Source: an uncultured Anaerolineae bacterium (GTDB taxonomy: Bacteria; Chloroflexota; Anaerolineae; Anaerolineales; Villigracilaceae). From it: a stretch of 22,554 nucleotides of DNA. The stretch covers positions 1 to 22,554 of the forward strand of contig CAINXK010000228.1 of assembly GCA_903854805.1 (NCBI GenBank), written 5' to 3'. Numbering within the stretch: the first letter of the stretch is position 1; each line of letters opens with the position of its first letter. This document shows positions 7,903 through 15,893 of this stretch, piece after piece. The notes below the pieces were generated by a model. It saw nothing but the letters and a program-made list of their open reading frames with translations, was not told the origin of the DNA and did not search any database. The position numbers and the translations under genes were made by a program.

Positions 7903-8715
7903 GTGACAACACCATCCGCTATCACCTTCGGTACCTTTCACTGTACGCAATGCGGCGGCGAACTGCATCCAGATGAGGGTCAGTTATTTATTACCTGTCC
8001 CTATTGTGGTTCCACCGTCTATATGGATAAATCCAGGGTTGTCTTTCATTGGTTTCTCGCTCCGACCTTGAAAGATCAACAGGCAGCTGCTTCTCTGGCA
8101 CGTTGGATGGCCGGAAACGATACTGTCAAAGACCTGGATAAAAAGTCCCGCATTCTTGGTCAGGTCTTTCAGTATTTCCCGGTCTGGTATTTTAAGGTCA
8201 AAACTGGGGATACCGAACGGGTTTATCTGGAGCCTGCGGCTGCTACCTCGGTTACAGAGTTGCGTACCCTAAACTTGCCGGCAGGTGATTTGCGTAAATA
8301 TGAAGACTCGCTCGTGGCTGAGTCCGTTGAGCCGACGGTGCCGCTCGTTGCCGCGCAAGAGTGGCTGGCGCAGAAACAAGTCAATACTCAGCAAATCGTC
8401 GAAAGCGCACTGGTGCATATTCCTATCTACACTTTCAAGTATGGATTTCAAAATCGTATGTACACCGCTGTCGTTGAAGCTGCGACGGGCCGTACGCTGG
8501 CAAATATTTACCCGGCCAAAGCAGAGGCGCCATACCTGGCGGTTGGATGTGCAGCTGCATTCGTATTTTTATGTTTGGCGAGTATCCTGGCGGCATTTGT
8601 GGCAGGGGATAGCGGGTCATCCACCGGGATTGGATTTCTGATATGTATCGGTGGCGGCTTGATCGCTGCCCCGGTTTTATTCGCAGTTGCCAGTTGGGTG
8701 GCATCCAGGGTGTGA
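7903..8715 (+). CDS. zinc-ribbon membrane protein, operon gene 1 (unknown function)
   Basis: No named family is recognised. The protein (270 residues from GTG 7903) starts with a zinc ribbon: C14-x2-C17 and C32-x2-C35 (CTQCGG … CPYCGS). A soluble region follows with two Pro-aromatic motifs, YFPVWYFKV (91-99) and HIPIYTFKYGF (172-182). The second leads into a beta-rich stretch that runs through EAATGRTL. Two hydrophobic helices (about 210-234 and 241-266) end the protein, so the ribbon and middle region probably share one side of the membrane. The layout matches the next gene's product, so the two are paralogues. An earlier ATG (7834) is in frame, but it lies upstream of the promoter and adds a non-conserved tail. 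The next gene's ATG overlaps its stop. Confidence 0.8.
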   Translation: MTTPSAITFGTFHCTQCGGELHPDEGQLFITCPYCGSTVYMDKSRVVFHWFLAPTLKDQQAAASLARWMAGNDTVKDLDKKSRILGQVFQYFPVWYFKVKTGDTERVYLEPAAATSVTELRTLNLPAGDLRKYEDSLVAESVEPTVPLVAAQEWLAQKQVNTQQIVESALVHIPIYTFKYGFQNRMYTAVVEAATGRTLANIYPAKAEAPYLAVGCAAAFVFLCLASILAAFVAGDSGSSTGIGFLICIGGGLIAAPVLFAVASWVASRV

Positions 8716-9773
8716 TGATGAGTGAATCACAGTCGATGAAAGGTTTAGGTTGTCCGCGCTGCGGAGGTGTTGTCCCGGTTCCTGAAGGGCAGGTGATTGT
8801 TCGCTGTCCTTACTGTGATCTGCGCTCCATTGTTCGGGGCGAGCGTGGTGTCCGTCGTTACCAGGTGCCCGCCCGTGCCAGTCGCGAACAGGCGCTGCAG
8901 GCATTGAGTAAATTTTTTGGCAATTTTGCAATTGCCAGGGACGTTCGCTCCAAAGCGAAAATTAGCGAAGTCTTTCTAACCTACTTGCCTTTTTGGGCTT
9001 TGTGGAGTCGTGCGCTTGGTTGGGCGTTTGGGCAAAAGGAAGTGGGCAGCGGTGATGATAAAAAATATGAAGCCCGTGAGGTTAAGATTGTACAGGAGAT
9101 GATCTGGACAGGCGCGGCATGTGATGTTGGCGAATTTGGTGTCCAGCAAATTCAGCTGACTGATCAGCCGCTTGAACCGTTTAATGGAGATGTTTTGCAT
9201 GCTAATGGCATGGTTTTCGAACCAGTAGGTTCGATCAGCGATGCTCACCAGGCGGCCGAACAGGAATTTCAAAAACAAGTAACCAGTGCTGCTGGTCTGG
9301 ACCGTCTGGCCCAGCTCTTTATCCGTTTTATTCACAAGCGGTTTGGATTGGTGTACTACCCGCTCTGGGTGATCCGATATCTCTATCGTGACCGTGCCTT
9401 TCAGGTAGTGGTGGATGGGTTTTCTGGCAAGGTTCTTTATGGAAAGGCTCCCGGAAATGTGCTCTATCGTGCTGCAGCATTGGTGGCTGGGATGGCTGTG
9501 GGTGCTTTCCTGGCAGTAGATGTGCCTGTTTTTGTTGTGATGGCATCGTCAAACTCTCGTAATAGTGATATTTCTTTCGGTTTTCTGATCGGGGCACTTG
9601 TGGTAGGGTTGGGTCTGATGGCCTATGCTTATCGCACATTTCGTTATGGCGAACATTACGAATATGGCGGCGCAAAATTTGACTTCAAGCAATTTACCAG
9701 CGGAAATTATGGCGATATATTTCGTATGGCCATGAAGGCTGTTGACTCGTCGGAAAGGGCTAAATTATCATGA
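8715..9773 (+). CDS. zinc-ribbon membrane protein, operon gene 2 (paralogue)
   Basis: Unknown function; 352 residues. The zinc ribbon is C13-x2-C16 and C31-x2-C34 (CPRCGG … CPYCDL). A helical stretch similar to gene 1 leads to YLPFWALWSRALG (90-102). A longer, partly charged insert follows, then YYPLWVIRYLYRDRAFQ (214-230) and a beta hairpin with VDGFSGKVLYG (233-243). Two membrane helices lie at about 250-277 and 287-306. Unlike gene 1 it has a polar tail of about 45 residues after the second helix, rich in Gly, Tyr and Phe. The start ATG (8715) overlaps the upstream TGA; the adjacent ATG at 8718 is better spaced from AGGG at 8707 and is equally possible. The last four bases overlap gene 3. 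Confidence 0.8.
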   Translation: MMSESQSMKGLGCPRCGGVVPVPEGQVIVRCPYCDLRSIVRGERGVRRYQVPARASREQALQALSKFFGNFAIARDVRSKAKISEVFLTYLPFWALWSRALGWAFGQKEVGSGDDKKYEAREVKIVQEMIWTGAACDVGEFGVQQIQLTDQPLEPFNGDVLHANGMVFEPVGSISDAHQAAEQEFQKQVTSAAGLDRLAQLFIRFIHKRFGLVYYPLWVIRYLYRDRAFQVVVDGFSGKVLYGKAPGNVLYRAAALVAGMAVGAFLAVDVPVFVVMASSNSRNSDISFGFLIGALVVGLGLMAYAYRTFRYGEHYEYGGAKFDFKQFTSGNYGDIFRMAMKAVDSSERAKLS

Positions 9774-10309
9774 GCATGCCAGCCTTGCAGCCGCTCCAAT
9801 GCCTGAAGTGTCAGACTCCTTTGCCGGCAGAGCCGGATGAAGTTGCCTGGTTATGCCCAAATTGTGGGCAAGCTATAGGCCTCGATGAAAAACAGCCGTC
9901 TGGACTAATGCCGCTTGAGATTCATTTTACAGATGGCATCCAGCCTGGTCAACGCGGGCGCCCTTTTTGGGTTGCCCAGGGCGTGGTGAGCGTGCAACGT
10001 GAAACCTATTCCGGAAACGAGAGCCGCCAGGCTCTTGAATTCTGGCAGAAGCCGCGCACCTTTTTTATACCTGCTTACACCTGTACTTTGGACCAGTTGA
10101 TCAGTCTTGGCGCGCAGCTATTGAAGCAGCCGGTTTCGATGATGCAGAGTCCGGCTTGCCCGTTTCAACCGATTACACTTGATTTTGAAGATGTGCGTCC
10201 GATGGCGGAATTTATCATCATGGGAATTGAAGCCGAGCGTCGTGATATGTTGAAATCAGTCACCATACAGCTTAATCTTGCTCCACCCAGTTTATGGATA
10301 CTGCCTTAG
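9770..10309 (+). CDS. zinc-ribbon soluble protein, operon gene 3 (unknown function)
   Basis: Unknown function; 179 residues without membrane helices or signal peptide, so probably cytoplasmic. The zinc ribbon is C11-x2-C14 and C29-x2-C32 (CLKCQT … CPNCGQ). Pro-aromatic motifs resembling those of its neighbours follow: GRPFWVAQGVVSV (63-75) and FFIPAYTCTL (98-107). The C-terminal third (PITLDFEDVRPMAEFIIMGIEAERRDML, residues 134-161) has no counterpart I can place. The ATG overlaps the preceding stop by four bases (ATGA), indicating coupled translation. A strong terminator lies about 118 nt downstream. It looks like a shortened, soluble relative or adaptor of the two membrane proteins (inference). 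Confidence 0.78.
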   Translation: MSMPALQPLQCLKCQTPLPAEPDEVAWLCPNCGQAIGLDEKQPSGLMPLEIHFTDGIQPGQRGRPFWVAQGVVSVQRETYSGNESRQALEFWQKPRTFFIPAYTCTLDQLISLGAQLLKQPVSMMQSPACPFQPITLDFEDVRPMAEFIIMGIEAERRDMLKSVTIQLNLAPPSLWILP

Positions 10310-10426
10310 CGATCAGCCACCTGGGGCTTAACCGGATTGAATGCCAGGAAAGCGTCGTTCTGCTTTTACTCGCTTGCTGTATATATTTTCGGATGATGAT
10401 CGAGGTTGTGCGTGGGCGAGTATTTG

Positions 10427-10463
10427 ATAAAATGACCGGATATTCTTCCGGTCATTTTATTTT
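10427..10463. terminator. strong hairpin terminator after the zinc-ribbon operon
   Basis: A perfect 13-bp inverted repeat (10427-10439 with 10448-10460) has an 8-nt loop, followed by TTT. The stem combines a GC core with an AT end, so it may work on both strands. It separates the zinc-ribbon operon from the lipoprotein gene starting at 10494. Confidence 0.8.
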
Positions 10464-10493
10464 GAAATGTAGTTTTGATGAAAGAAACGAGAA

Positions 10494-11681
10494 ATGATAA
10501 TGAAACGTGTCTACAGCGTAAGATTTTGGAAAAAATTGTTGGCTTTTTCAATGCTCATTCTGGCTGTTCTGGCCTGTTCCGTGAATACGGATAGTTTGCC
10601 GGAGCAGGCTGGCACAGCAGCATCTCCAGCCAGTTCTGTTCCGGCTGGGTTGGAAACCCCTGTTCACAGCGCCGGGATCGAAGAAATTCCCATGCAAGTG
10701 GGTTATGGCATGCGGGGGCCTTTTTATGAAATATATTTTACAGCCCCAACCAACCCGGCAGCTTCGCGGGAGGAGGGCGGCCCGGATGTGCATCTGGCGG
10801 AAGCAATCAACGCGGCGCGCATCTCGATTGATGTGGCCGCATACAGTTTTAGCTTATATTCTCTCCAGGATGCCCTGATCAAAGCATTCAAGCGCGGTGT
10901 TCAGGTGCGGATCGTTATGGAAAGCGATAATCTGGATGGTCGTGGGCCGCAAGCCTTGAAGGCTGCAGGTATTCCGATCGTGGGCGACCGGCGGGAAGGC
11001 CTCATGCATGATAAATTCATGGTTATTGATCGTGCCGAGGTTTGGACAGGTTCCATGAATTTCACGACTTCAGGAACTTATCAAGACAACAATAATCTTA
11101 TCCGGATACGTTCTGTCAATGTTGCTAAAAACTTCACGGTCGAATTTGAAGAAATGTATAAAGATGATTTTTTCGGTCCGGATGCTATTGCTGAAACTCC
11201 CTATCCTGAATTAATGGTCGATGGGGTTCAGCTGGAAATCTATTTTTCTCCGGATGATCATGTTGCCAGGCGCATCGCAGCATTACTGCGTGGAGCCAAG
11301 CAAAGTATTAACTTTATGGCCTACTCTTTTACCGCAAATGACTTTGGGGATATTCTCAGGCAAAAAGCGCGGAATGGTTTGTTAGTGGAAGGCGTGATGG
11401 AATCTTCCCAGGTTAAATCGAACCAGGGCAGTGAGTTTGATGCCTTTAACAAGGCTGGTTTATATGTATACCTGGATGGAAACCCAGGTTTGATGCATCA
11501 CAAGGTTATTATTATTGATCAGGAGATCGTGATCACTGGATCTTATAATTTTACTGCCAGCGCAGAAAGATCCAACGATGAAAATGTTGTGATCTTTTTT
11601 GATAAGCAGGTCGCAGCCCGCTACCTGGCAGAGTTTCAGCGTGTCTATGATACTGCGCCAAAACCACCAGGAAAACCATAA
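10494..11681 (+). CDS. phospholipase D-superfamily lipoprotein (nuclease or lipase)
   Basis: Exported lipoprotein with two catalytic HKD half-sites, so predicted to be a phosphodiesterase acting outside the membrane on DNA/RNA or phospholipid. A lipobox (LAVLAC, Cys28) ends the N-terminal hydrophobic segment, and a short Ser/Pro linker follows. HKD1 is at H172-x-K174-x4-D179 with downstream TGSMNFT; HKD2 is at H335-x-K337-x4-D342 with TGSYNFT. Each half also has a matching AAYSFS / MAYSFT strand. Both sites are intact. The layout resembles small PLD nucleases duplicated within one chain. Either ATG 10494 or ATG 10500 may be used; the ribosome site is weak. It appears monocistronic. Substrate undecided. 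Confidence 0.9.
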   Translation: MIMKRVYSVRFWKKLLAFSMLILAVLACSVNTDSLPEQAGTAASPASSVPAGLETPVHSAGIEEIPMQVGYGMRGPFYEIYFTAPTNPAASREEGGPDVHLAEAINAARISIDVAAYSFSLYSLQDALIKAFKRGVQVRIVMESDNLDGRGPQALKAAGIPIVGDRREGLMHDKFMVIDRAEVWTGSMNFTTSGTYQDNNNLIRIRSVNVAKNFTVEFEEMYKDDFFGPDAIAETPYPELMVDGVQLEIYFSPDDHVARRIAALLRGAKQSINFMAYSFTANDFGDILRQKARNGLLVEGVMESSQVKSNQGSEFDAFNKAGLYVYLDGNPGLMHHKVIIIDQEIVITGSYNFTASAERSNDENVVIFFDKQVAARYLAEFQRVYDTAPKPPGKP

Positions 11682-11877
11682 GATAGGCAAGTAACTTTTT
11701 CGATTCTGCAGCGACTAGTACTATAGAACTATATGAAACAGCAATTTAGTTATCTGGGTGCTGGTCACTCAGCCGATTACTTGCCAGTGCTCATGAGCAC
11801 CCATTCCGGGTTCATTTATAGTATATACGTCTCTCTGTCCGTACCAACTGGCGGAGAGCATATCTGGCAGGATGAAA

Positions 11878-11886
11878 TGGTATACT
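11878..11886 (+). promoter_or_regulatory. extended -10 promoter of the sigma/anti-sigma operon
   Basis: TGG-TATACT has the TGn extension and a five-of-six match to TATAAT, about 40 nt before the sigma-factor ATG. No good -35 is seen, as expected for an extended -10. If the ECF factor autoregulates, a different promoter would also be expected; none was identified. Confidence 0.45.
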
Positions 11887-11926
11887 TGATTTATCCCGAA
11901 TCGAAACAGGGGTTTTGTATCCCATT

Positions 11927-12466
11927 ATGTCTTTGCCTGAACAAAAAGAACTGGAAGACCTCAAGCGTCTTGATTCTCAAGCGATCAGCGCAGTTTATGA
12001 CCGTTACTTCCCAGAAGTATACCGGTTTGTACGTTATCGCCTTAATGACGAACATGTTGCAGAAGATATTGCCAGTGATGTGTTTATCCGACTGCTTGAA
12101 GCATCTCAGTCTGGGCGTGGTCCTCAGACCAATTTGAAGGCCTGGCTTTTATCAACAGCGTCACATATCGTGATTGATTACTTGAGGAAATCCTATCGCC
12201 GGCCAGAGAGTGATTTGCCCGAAACCATACCTGATGGAGTTCCGGGTGTCGCCGTAGACTACGAAAAGCGGGAGCGTGAGCGTCATTTGAAAAATGCCAT
12301 GGCGTCGCTAACCGAGGAACAACAATATGTGATAACGCTGCGTTTTAGCCAGGGTTATTCACTCGAAGAAACTGCGAACCTGATGAAGAAAAATGTAAAT
12401 TCAGTAAAACAACTTCAATTTCGCGCTCTTGCCGCACTTAACCGTATGCTGGATGAATTACCATGA
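11927..12466 (+). CDS. ECF-type RNA polymerase sigma factor
   Basis: Sigma-70 family factor of 179 residues with region 2 (about 22-90: YDRYFPEVYRFVRYRL, then AEDIASDVFIRLL and the -10-binding segment ending DYLRKSYRR) and region 4 (about 117-176). Region 4 contains LTEEQQYVITLRF and the helix-turn-helix SLEETANLMKKNVNSVKQL. Regions 1 and 3 are absent, as in ECF sigma factors. The ATG at 11927 is preferred over an in-frame TTG at 11915; AGGGG lies about 14 nt upstream, a rather long spacing. The stop overlaps the next gene by four bases (ATGA), so the factor is made together with a membrane protein that probably regulates it. Targets unknown. Confidence 0.93.
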   Translation: MSLPEQKELEDLKRLDSQAISAVYDRYFPEVYRFVRYRLNDEHVAEDIASDVFIRLLEASQSGRGPQTNLKAWLLSTASHIVIDYLRKSYRRPESDLPETIPDGVPGVAVDYEKRERERHLKNAMASLTEEQQYVITLRFSQGYSLEETANLMKKNVNSVKQLQFRALAALNRMLDELP

Positions 12467-13506
12467 CCAAAGTAAACCTTTATGACGCCGTTGAAATTTG
12501 TCTACAAGCCCTCGAGAATGGTGGGGATGTGGAATCCTGTCTGGCCCAGTTCCCTGGGCTGACGGATGAACTGCGCCCTATTCTGACTGTGGCTGTACAG
12601 GCACGTACTATAACGGTGACTGAAGTTCCCGGGGCCGCTATACGTCGCGGCCGGTCCCGTGTTTTACAGGCCGCTGCTGAAATGCGTGAAAAGACCAGTG
12701 TTTCCCCGGCAACTTTGCCTTTCTGGCGTTTTTCCAAGAAAAATATTTTGGGTGCACGGTTCTATCGTCTTGCTGCTACCACGGCTGCCATGTTGGTTTT
12801 TCTTTTGACGGGGGGCACTGGGTTGGTGAACGCATCCAGTAACGCACTCCCCGGAGATCAACTATACCCTGTCAAGCGTAGTTGGGAAGGTGTTCAGTTG
12901 TTCTTTGTATTTGATTCACAAGCAAAAGTGGAACTTGAACATGAGTTTGATCACGAGCGCGTGCAGGAAATTGAGGAACTGTACTCTGAAAAACGCGTTG
13001 CCCAGGTGGATTTTCAAGGTGAAGTAGAGTCTCGCAATAACGATTATTGGATTATTGGTGGACTAAATGTTGCCATCGATCATGAAACGAATCTGGGTGG
13101 CGATATTTTTCCCGGTACCACCGTGCAGGTGATTGGCGAAACTGAGGATGGTGTCATAAAGGCTGAACGGATCATCCTGATAGCGACCCCTGGAGTTACC
13201 CCTGTGGCTGAGCCTGATCCCAGTGCCACTTTTGGAGCCACCCCACAGTTTGAGGCATCTCGAACCCCCAGTCCCACTGATGGGAATGATAATAATGAGC
13301 AAGAATTTAAAGATGGATCAAATGTACCCAATGCCACGAAACAACCTGACGATGGGCACGAATCAAACCCGACTGATTCGCATTCGTCTGCAGAAGAGTC
13401 TAATGATTCACGTACAACTGATCCCACTAAATCACATACGAATGATGAACATAAATCGAGCCCGACTGAAAGCCATTCACCAGAACCACACCCGACCGAA
13501 GACTAA
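12463..13506 (+). CDS. putative membrane anti-sigma factor, DUF5667/DUF5666-like, His-rich tail
   Basis: Likely partner of the ECF factor. The cytoplasmic N-terminus (1-100) has a short helical repeat-like region (CLQALENGGDVESCLAQFPG). One membrane helix lies at about 101-121. Outside the membrane, a DUF5667-type segment begins NALPGDQLYPVKRSWE (127-142) and continues into a charged helix. A DUF5666-like beta domain follows (about 182-240, FQGEVESRNNDYWIIGG … VIGETEDG). The last 100 residues are low-complexity Ser/Thr/Pro/Asp/His, with PTxSH occurring three times (303, 321, 334) and six His after 298. No zinc-binding anti-sigma motif (HxxxCxxC) is present, so it is not a ZAS-type factor. The anti-sigma role rests on overlap with the sigma gene and topology. 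Confidence 0.8.
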   Translation: MTKVNLYDAVEICLQALENGGDVESCLAQFPGLTDELRPILTVAVQARTITVTEVPGAAIRRGRSRVLQAAAEMREKTSVSPATLPFWRFSKKNILGARFYRLAATTAAMLVFLLTGGTGLVNASSNALPGDQLYPVKRSWEGVQLFFVFDSQAKVELEHEFDHERVQEIEELYSEKRVAQVDFQGEVESRNNDYWIIGGLNVAIDHETNLGGDIFPGTTVQVIGETEDGVIKAERIILIATPGVTPVAEPDPSATFGATPQFEASRTPSPTDGNDNNEQEFKDGSNVPNATKQPDDGHESNPTDSHSSAEESNDSRTTDPTKSHTNDEHKSSPTESHSPEPHPTED

Positions 13507-13646
13507 ATTAGTGGAACGTGTTTCCGGAAATCCAACTAAAAAGCAGTAAACAAAGGGTTTTTTGTGGCTATGGTTACAAGCGAGCAAAACCCAATCTGGC
13601 TTGACCTTTAGTTCTTATCCATTTCAAATTAAATTGCAAGTCATCG

Positions 13647-13682
13647 AACGATACCATCTGTGAAGAGATGGTATCGTTTTTA
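13647..13682 (+). terminator. terminator of the sigma/anti-sigma operon
   Basis: A perfect 12-bp inverted repeat (13647-13658 with 13667-13678) has an 8-nt loop followed by TTTT. The U-tract runs into the stop codon of the convergent DUF456 gene (13680-13682), so the structure also sits at the end of that message. Confidence 0.82.
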
Positions 13683-14195
13683 ATACCAGATCCACAATAA
13701 CCATAAACCAATCATTGTTGCGCCGATGGCAACCAGAACCAGGAAAGTCCAGCCGAAGCCGATCAGCCAGCCTTTGGCAGAATCAAAGGCCTGGTGGTAA
13801 TTGCGCAATCGCAAGTATTCGACAGCGTATAGGGCCAGTGGGGTGATAATCAAGGCTGCAAAAGGTGTAAGAAACAAACTGGAAACCAATCCGGCTGCAT
13901 AACCAATCCCGATCGATCTCCAGGGTGTGCCAGTTTCACGTAGTTTTTTTGCAATAATAATATTATCAATAAAACTGCCGATAATCATCAAAGTGGTTAT
14001 CAAGGCAAATAGCAGCCAATCCCAGACTCCCATTCTTCCCACTAAGGCTTGCAGGATGGCATAGAAAAAGGCTGAAAGCCATATCACGACGATCCCGGGG
14101 AAAATGGGGATTACCAGCCCTACCAACCCGACCAGCATAAACGTCAGGGTGATCCATTGCAGCAGTAGTTCACTAACTACGAGCCAATCAATCAT
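13680..14195 (-). CDS. DUF456 family membrane protein
   Basis: Small integral membrane protein, 171 residues, of the DUF456 family; molecular function unknown. Hydrophobic segments lie at about 8-50 (two helices with the family-typical GLVGLVIPIFPG between them), 58-79, 97-128 and 143-170. The polar loop after the third helix, DNIIIAKKLRETGTPWRS, matches the family pattern of a conserved basic stretch. AGGG lies 7 nt before the ATG. It is downstream of serS on the same strand but separated by a hairpin, so it probably has its own transcript. Confidence 0.85.
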   Translation of the reverse strand: MIDWLVVSELLLQWITLTFMLVGLVGLVIPIFPGIVVIWLSAFFYAILQALVGRMGVWDWLLFALITTLMIIGSFIDNIIIAKKLRETGTPWRSIGIGYAAGLVSSLFLTPFAALIITPLALYAVEYLRLRNYHQAFDSAKGWLIGFGWTFLVLVAIGATMIGLWLLWIWY

Positions 14196-14231
14196 ACGGT
14201 GCCCTATGGAATAAAGGCCAGTAATAGATAA

Positions 14232-14270
14232 GAAGGATGGATCGGGCGCCTTTTACCTGTTCCATCCTTC
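14232..14270 (-). terminator. terminator downstream of serS
   Basis: A 10-bp inverted repeat (14232-14241 with 14261-14270) lies just after the serS stop. On the minus strand a moderately U-rich stretch follows (TTATCTATT), so termination may be partial. Confidence 0.55.
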
Positions 14271-14277
14271 CTTTTTG

Positions 14278-15549
14278 TTAGCGGATTACGTCAATTCCGC
14301 CCATCCACGGGCGCAAAACCTCGGGGACAACAATCGACCCATCTTCTTGTTGATAATTTTCCATCACGGCGATCAGTGTGCGCGGCAAACCCAGTCCCGA
14401 GCCATTCAGCGTGTGCAGCAGTTTTACTTTGCCACCATCCGCCGGACGATACTTGATGTTTGCGCGTCGTGCCTGGAAATCGGTGTCGTTAGAAATTGAT
14501 GAAACTTCCAACCACTCGTCGCAGCCGGGTGCCCAGACTTCCAGATCATAAGTCATGGTAGCCCCAAAGCCAATGTCGCCGGTGCAAAGCTGTTTGACGC
14601 GATAGGTAAGTCCCAGCCCGGCGCAGGTTTCTTCAGCATCCTTGAGCATTTTTTGATGCATGGCTTCTGATTCTTCTGGCTTGCAGTAAATATACATTTC
14701 GACTTTGTCGAATTGGTGCCCTCGTTTGATCCCGCGTACATCACGCCCGGCGCTCATTTTTTCGCGGCGGAAACAGGGTGTGTAGGCAGTATAAAACCGA
14801 GGCAGGCTGGTTTCATCCAGTATCTCGTCCATGTGCAAACCAGTCAAAGGGATTTCAGCAGTGGGCACAAAGTAGTAGTCTTCTTCGTGGTCTTTGTAAA
14901 GATTATCGGCGAACTTGGGCAGCTGTCCAGCAGCATATACGGTTGCTGTTTTGACCATAAAGGGCAGATATTGTTCGCGATAACCCTGGTTGCGGGTATG
15001 CAGGTCCAACATCCAGGCGATCAAAGCCCTTTGCAAGCGCGCACCTGCGCCGCTCAGTACGTAAAAGCGCGAACCAGTTAGCTTGCTGCCTCGCTCGAAG
15101 TCGATGATTCCCAGTGCGGGACCAAGATCCCAGTGTGGTTTGGGCGTGAAGCCAAATTCTTTTGGTTCTCCGATGGTCTTGATGACGATGTTTTCGCTGT
15201 CGTCAATGCCGTAGGGTGTGCGCGGGTCTGGGATATTGGGCAGTGTATCCGTCAGGCTCTTTAGTTCGCTGTCTGTATCGGTGACCTGTCGATCAAGCGC
15301 GGCGATTTTATCACCGACAACGCGCATGGCTTCAACTTTCGCCTGCCTTTCGGCTGGATCCTTCATTTTGCTGATTTCTTTTGAAACGGCGTTGCGTTCA
15401 GCTTTGAGTGCTTCTACTTCCACCAGCAAGCCGCGGCGCAGTTCGTCCAATTTCAAAATGGTATCGACTGGCGCGGGGTCGCCCTGGCGGTCGAGGATAG
15501 CCTTGCGAACAACTTCTGGGTTTTCGCGGATGAGATTGATGTCTAACAT
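14278..15549 (-). CDS. serS: serine--tRNA ligase
   Basis: Class II aminoacyl-tRNA synthetase that charges tRNA-Ser with serine; cytoplasmic, homodimer in the family. The N-terminal helical coiled-coil arm (about 25-105) binds the long variable arm of tRNA-Ser. The serine-binding TAE motif is at 230-232. Motif 2 is at 258-285 ([12 protein letters not shown] … HQFDKVE) and motif 3 at 382-397 ([16 protein letters not shown]). The 423-residue length is typical. The ATG at 15549 is chosen because AGGAGGT lies 7 nt upstream; the longer open frame to 15639 runs back into the leader attenuator and is not coding. Expression is predicted to respond to uncharged tRNA-Ser through the T-box. Confidence 0.97.
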   Translation of the reverse strand: MLDINLIRENPEVVRKAILDRQGDPAPVDTILKLDELRRGLLVEVEALKAERNAVSKEISKMKDPAERQAKVEAMRVVGDKIAALDRQVTDTDSELKSLTDTLPNIPDPRTPYGIDDSENIVIKTIGEPKEFGFTPKPHWDLGPALGIIDFERGSKLTGSRFYVLSGAGARLQRALIAWMLDLHTRNQGYREQYLPFMVKTATVYAAGQLPKFADNLYKDHEEDYYFVPTAEIPLTGLHMDEILDETSLPRFYTAYTPCFRREKMSAGRDVRGIKRGHQFDKVEMYIYCKPEESEAMHQKMLKDAEETCAGLGLTYRVKQLCTGDIGFGATMTYDLEVWAPGCDEWLEVSSISNDTDFQARRANIKYRPADGGKVKLLHTLNGSGLGLPRTLIAVMENYQQEDGSIVVPEVLRPWMGGIDVIR

Positions 15550-15560
15550 GCTAGTACCTC

Positions 15561-15859
15561 CTGTTTTATGAAATAAAATACCGCCCCTCCTGTGCAGGAC
15601 GAGGGGCGGCTCGTGGTACCACCTGCGTTTACTGTTCATCCCGTTTTTTGGGAGTGGCAGTCTCGGTTTGCGCTTTAACGGGCTTCCCCGTCTCTCTTAC
15701 GGCCATACCTGGCCCCTGCGAGAGCAACTGGCTTAAGATGAGTTTAGGCTCACTTTTCTAAAGCCACCAGAGGGGATTTTTCTGCTTTGCCTGCTGCCTT
15801 GCACCAACCGGCAACTCTCTGAAAGGGCGGGCAGATACTTGTCTCTGGGCTGTCTTTGT
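15561..15859 (-). promoter_or_regulatory. T-box riboswitch leader of serS
   Basis: About 300 nt of leader separates the promoter from serS. The conserved T-box core is present at 15611-15625 (GGTGGTACCACG on the minus strand), where the UGGU-type bulge reads the tRNA 3' end. Further upstream a CAGAGAG…GGTTGGTGCAAGGC stretch resembles the distal part of Stem I. A UCC serine codon (15774-15776, minus) lies where a specifier would be expected, after a GAAAA run. The attenuator hairpin follows the T-box core. The specifier assignment is by eye and less certain than the T-box itself. Confidence 0.85.
15572..15609 (-). terminator. T-box attenuator (intrinsic terminator) of serS
   Basis: A 9-bp GC-rich stem (15581-15589 with 15601-15609, CCGCCCCTC with GAGGGGCGG) is followed on the minus strand by TATTTTATTT. 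It directly follows the T-box core, so binding of uncharged tRNA should favour the alternative antiterminator. Confidence 0.85.
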
Positions 15860-15865
15860 AATATG

Positions 15866-15893
15866 ATTATACGCCTTCAAAAGCTTGTGTCAA
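15866..15893 (-). promoter_or_regulatory. consensus promoter of the serS leader
   Basis: TTGACA (15888-15893) and TATAAT (15866-15871) on the minus strand are separated by 16 nt, an exact match to both consensus hexamers. The -35 overlaps the TGA stop codon (15890-15892) of the upstream protease gene. Start of transcription is predicted near 15859. Confidence 0.85.

Noticed and set aside
11733..12137. Plus-strand open frame overlapping the sigma factor
   Set aside because: The sigma-factor frame carries clear conserved regions; this one has no recognisable domain.
15550..15639. Upstream extension of serS by 30 codons
   Set aside because: It runs through the T-box attenuator hairpin, while the ATG at 15549 has an ideal ribosome site and the family-typical start [10 protein letters not shown].
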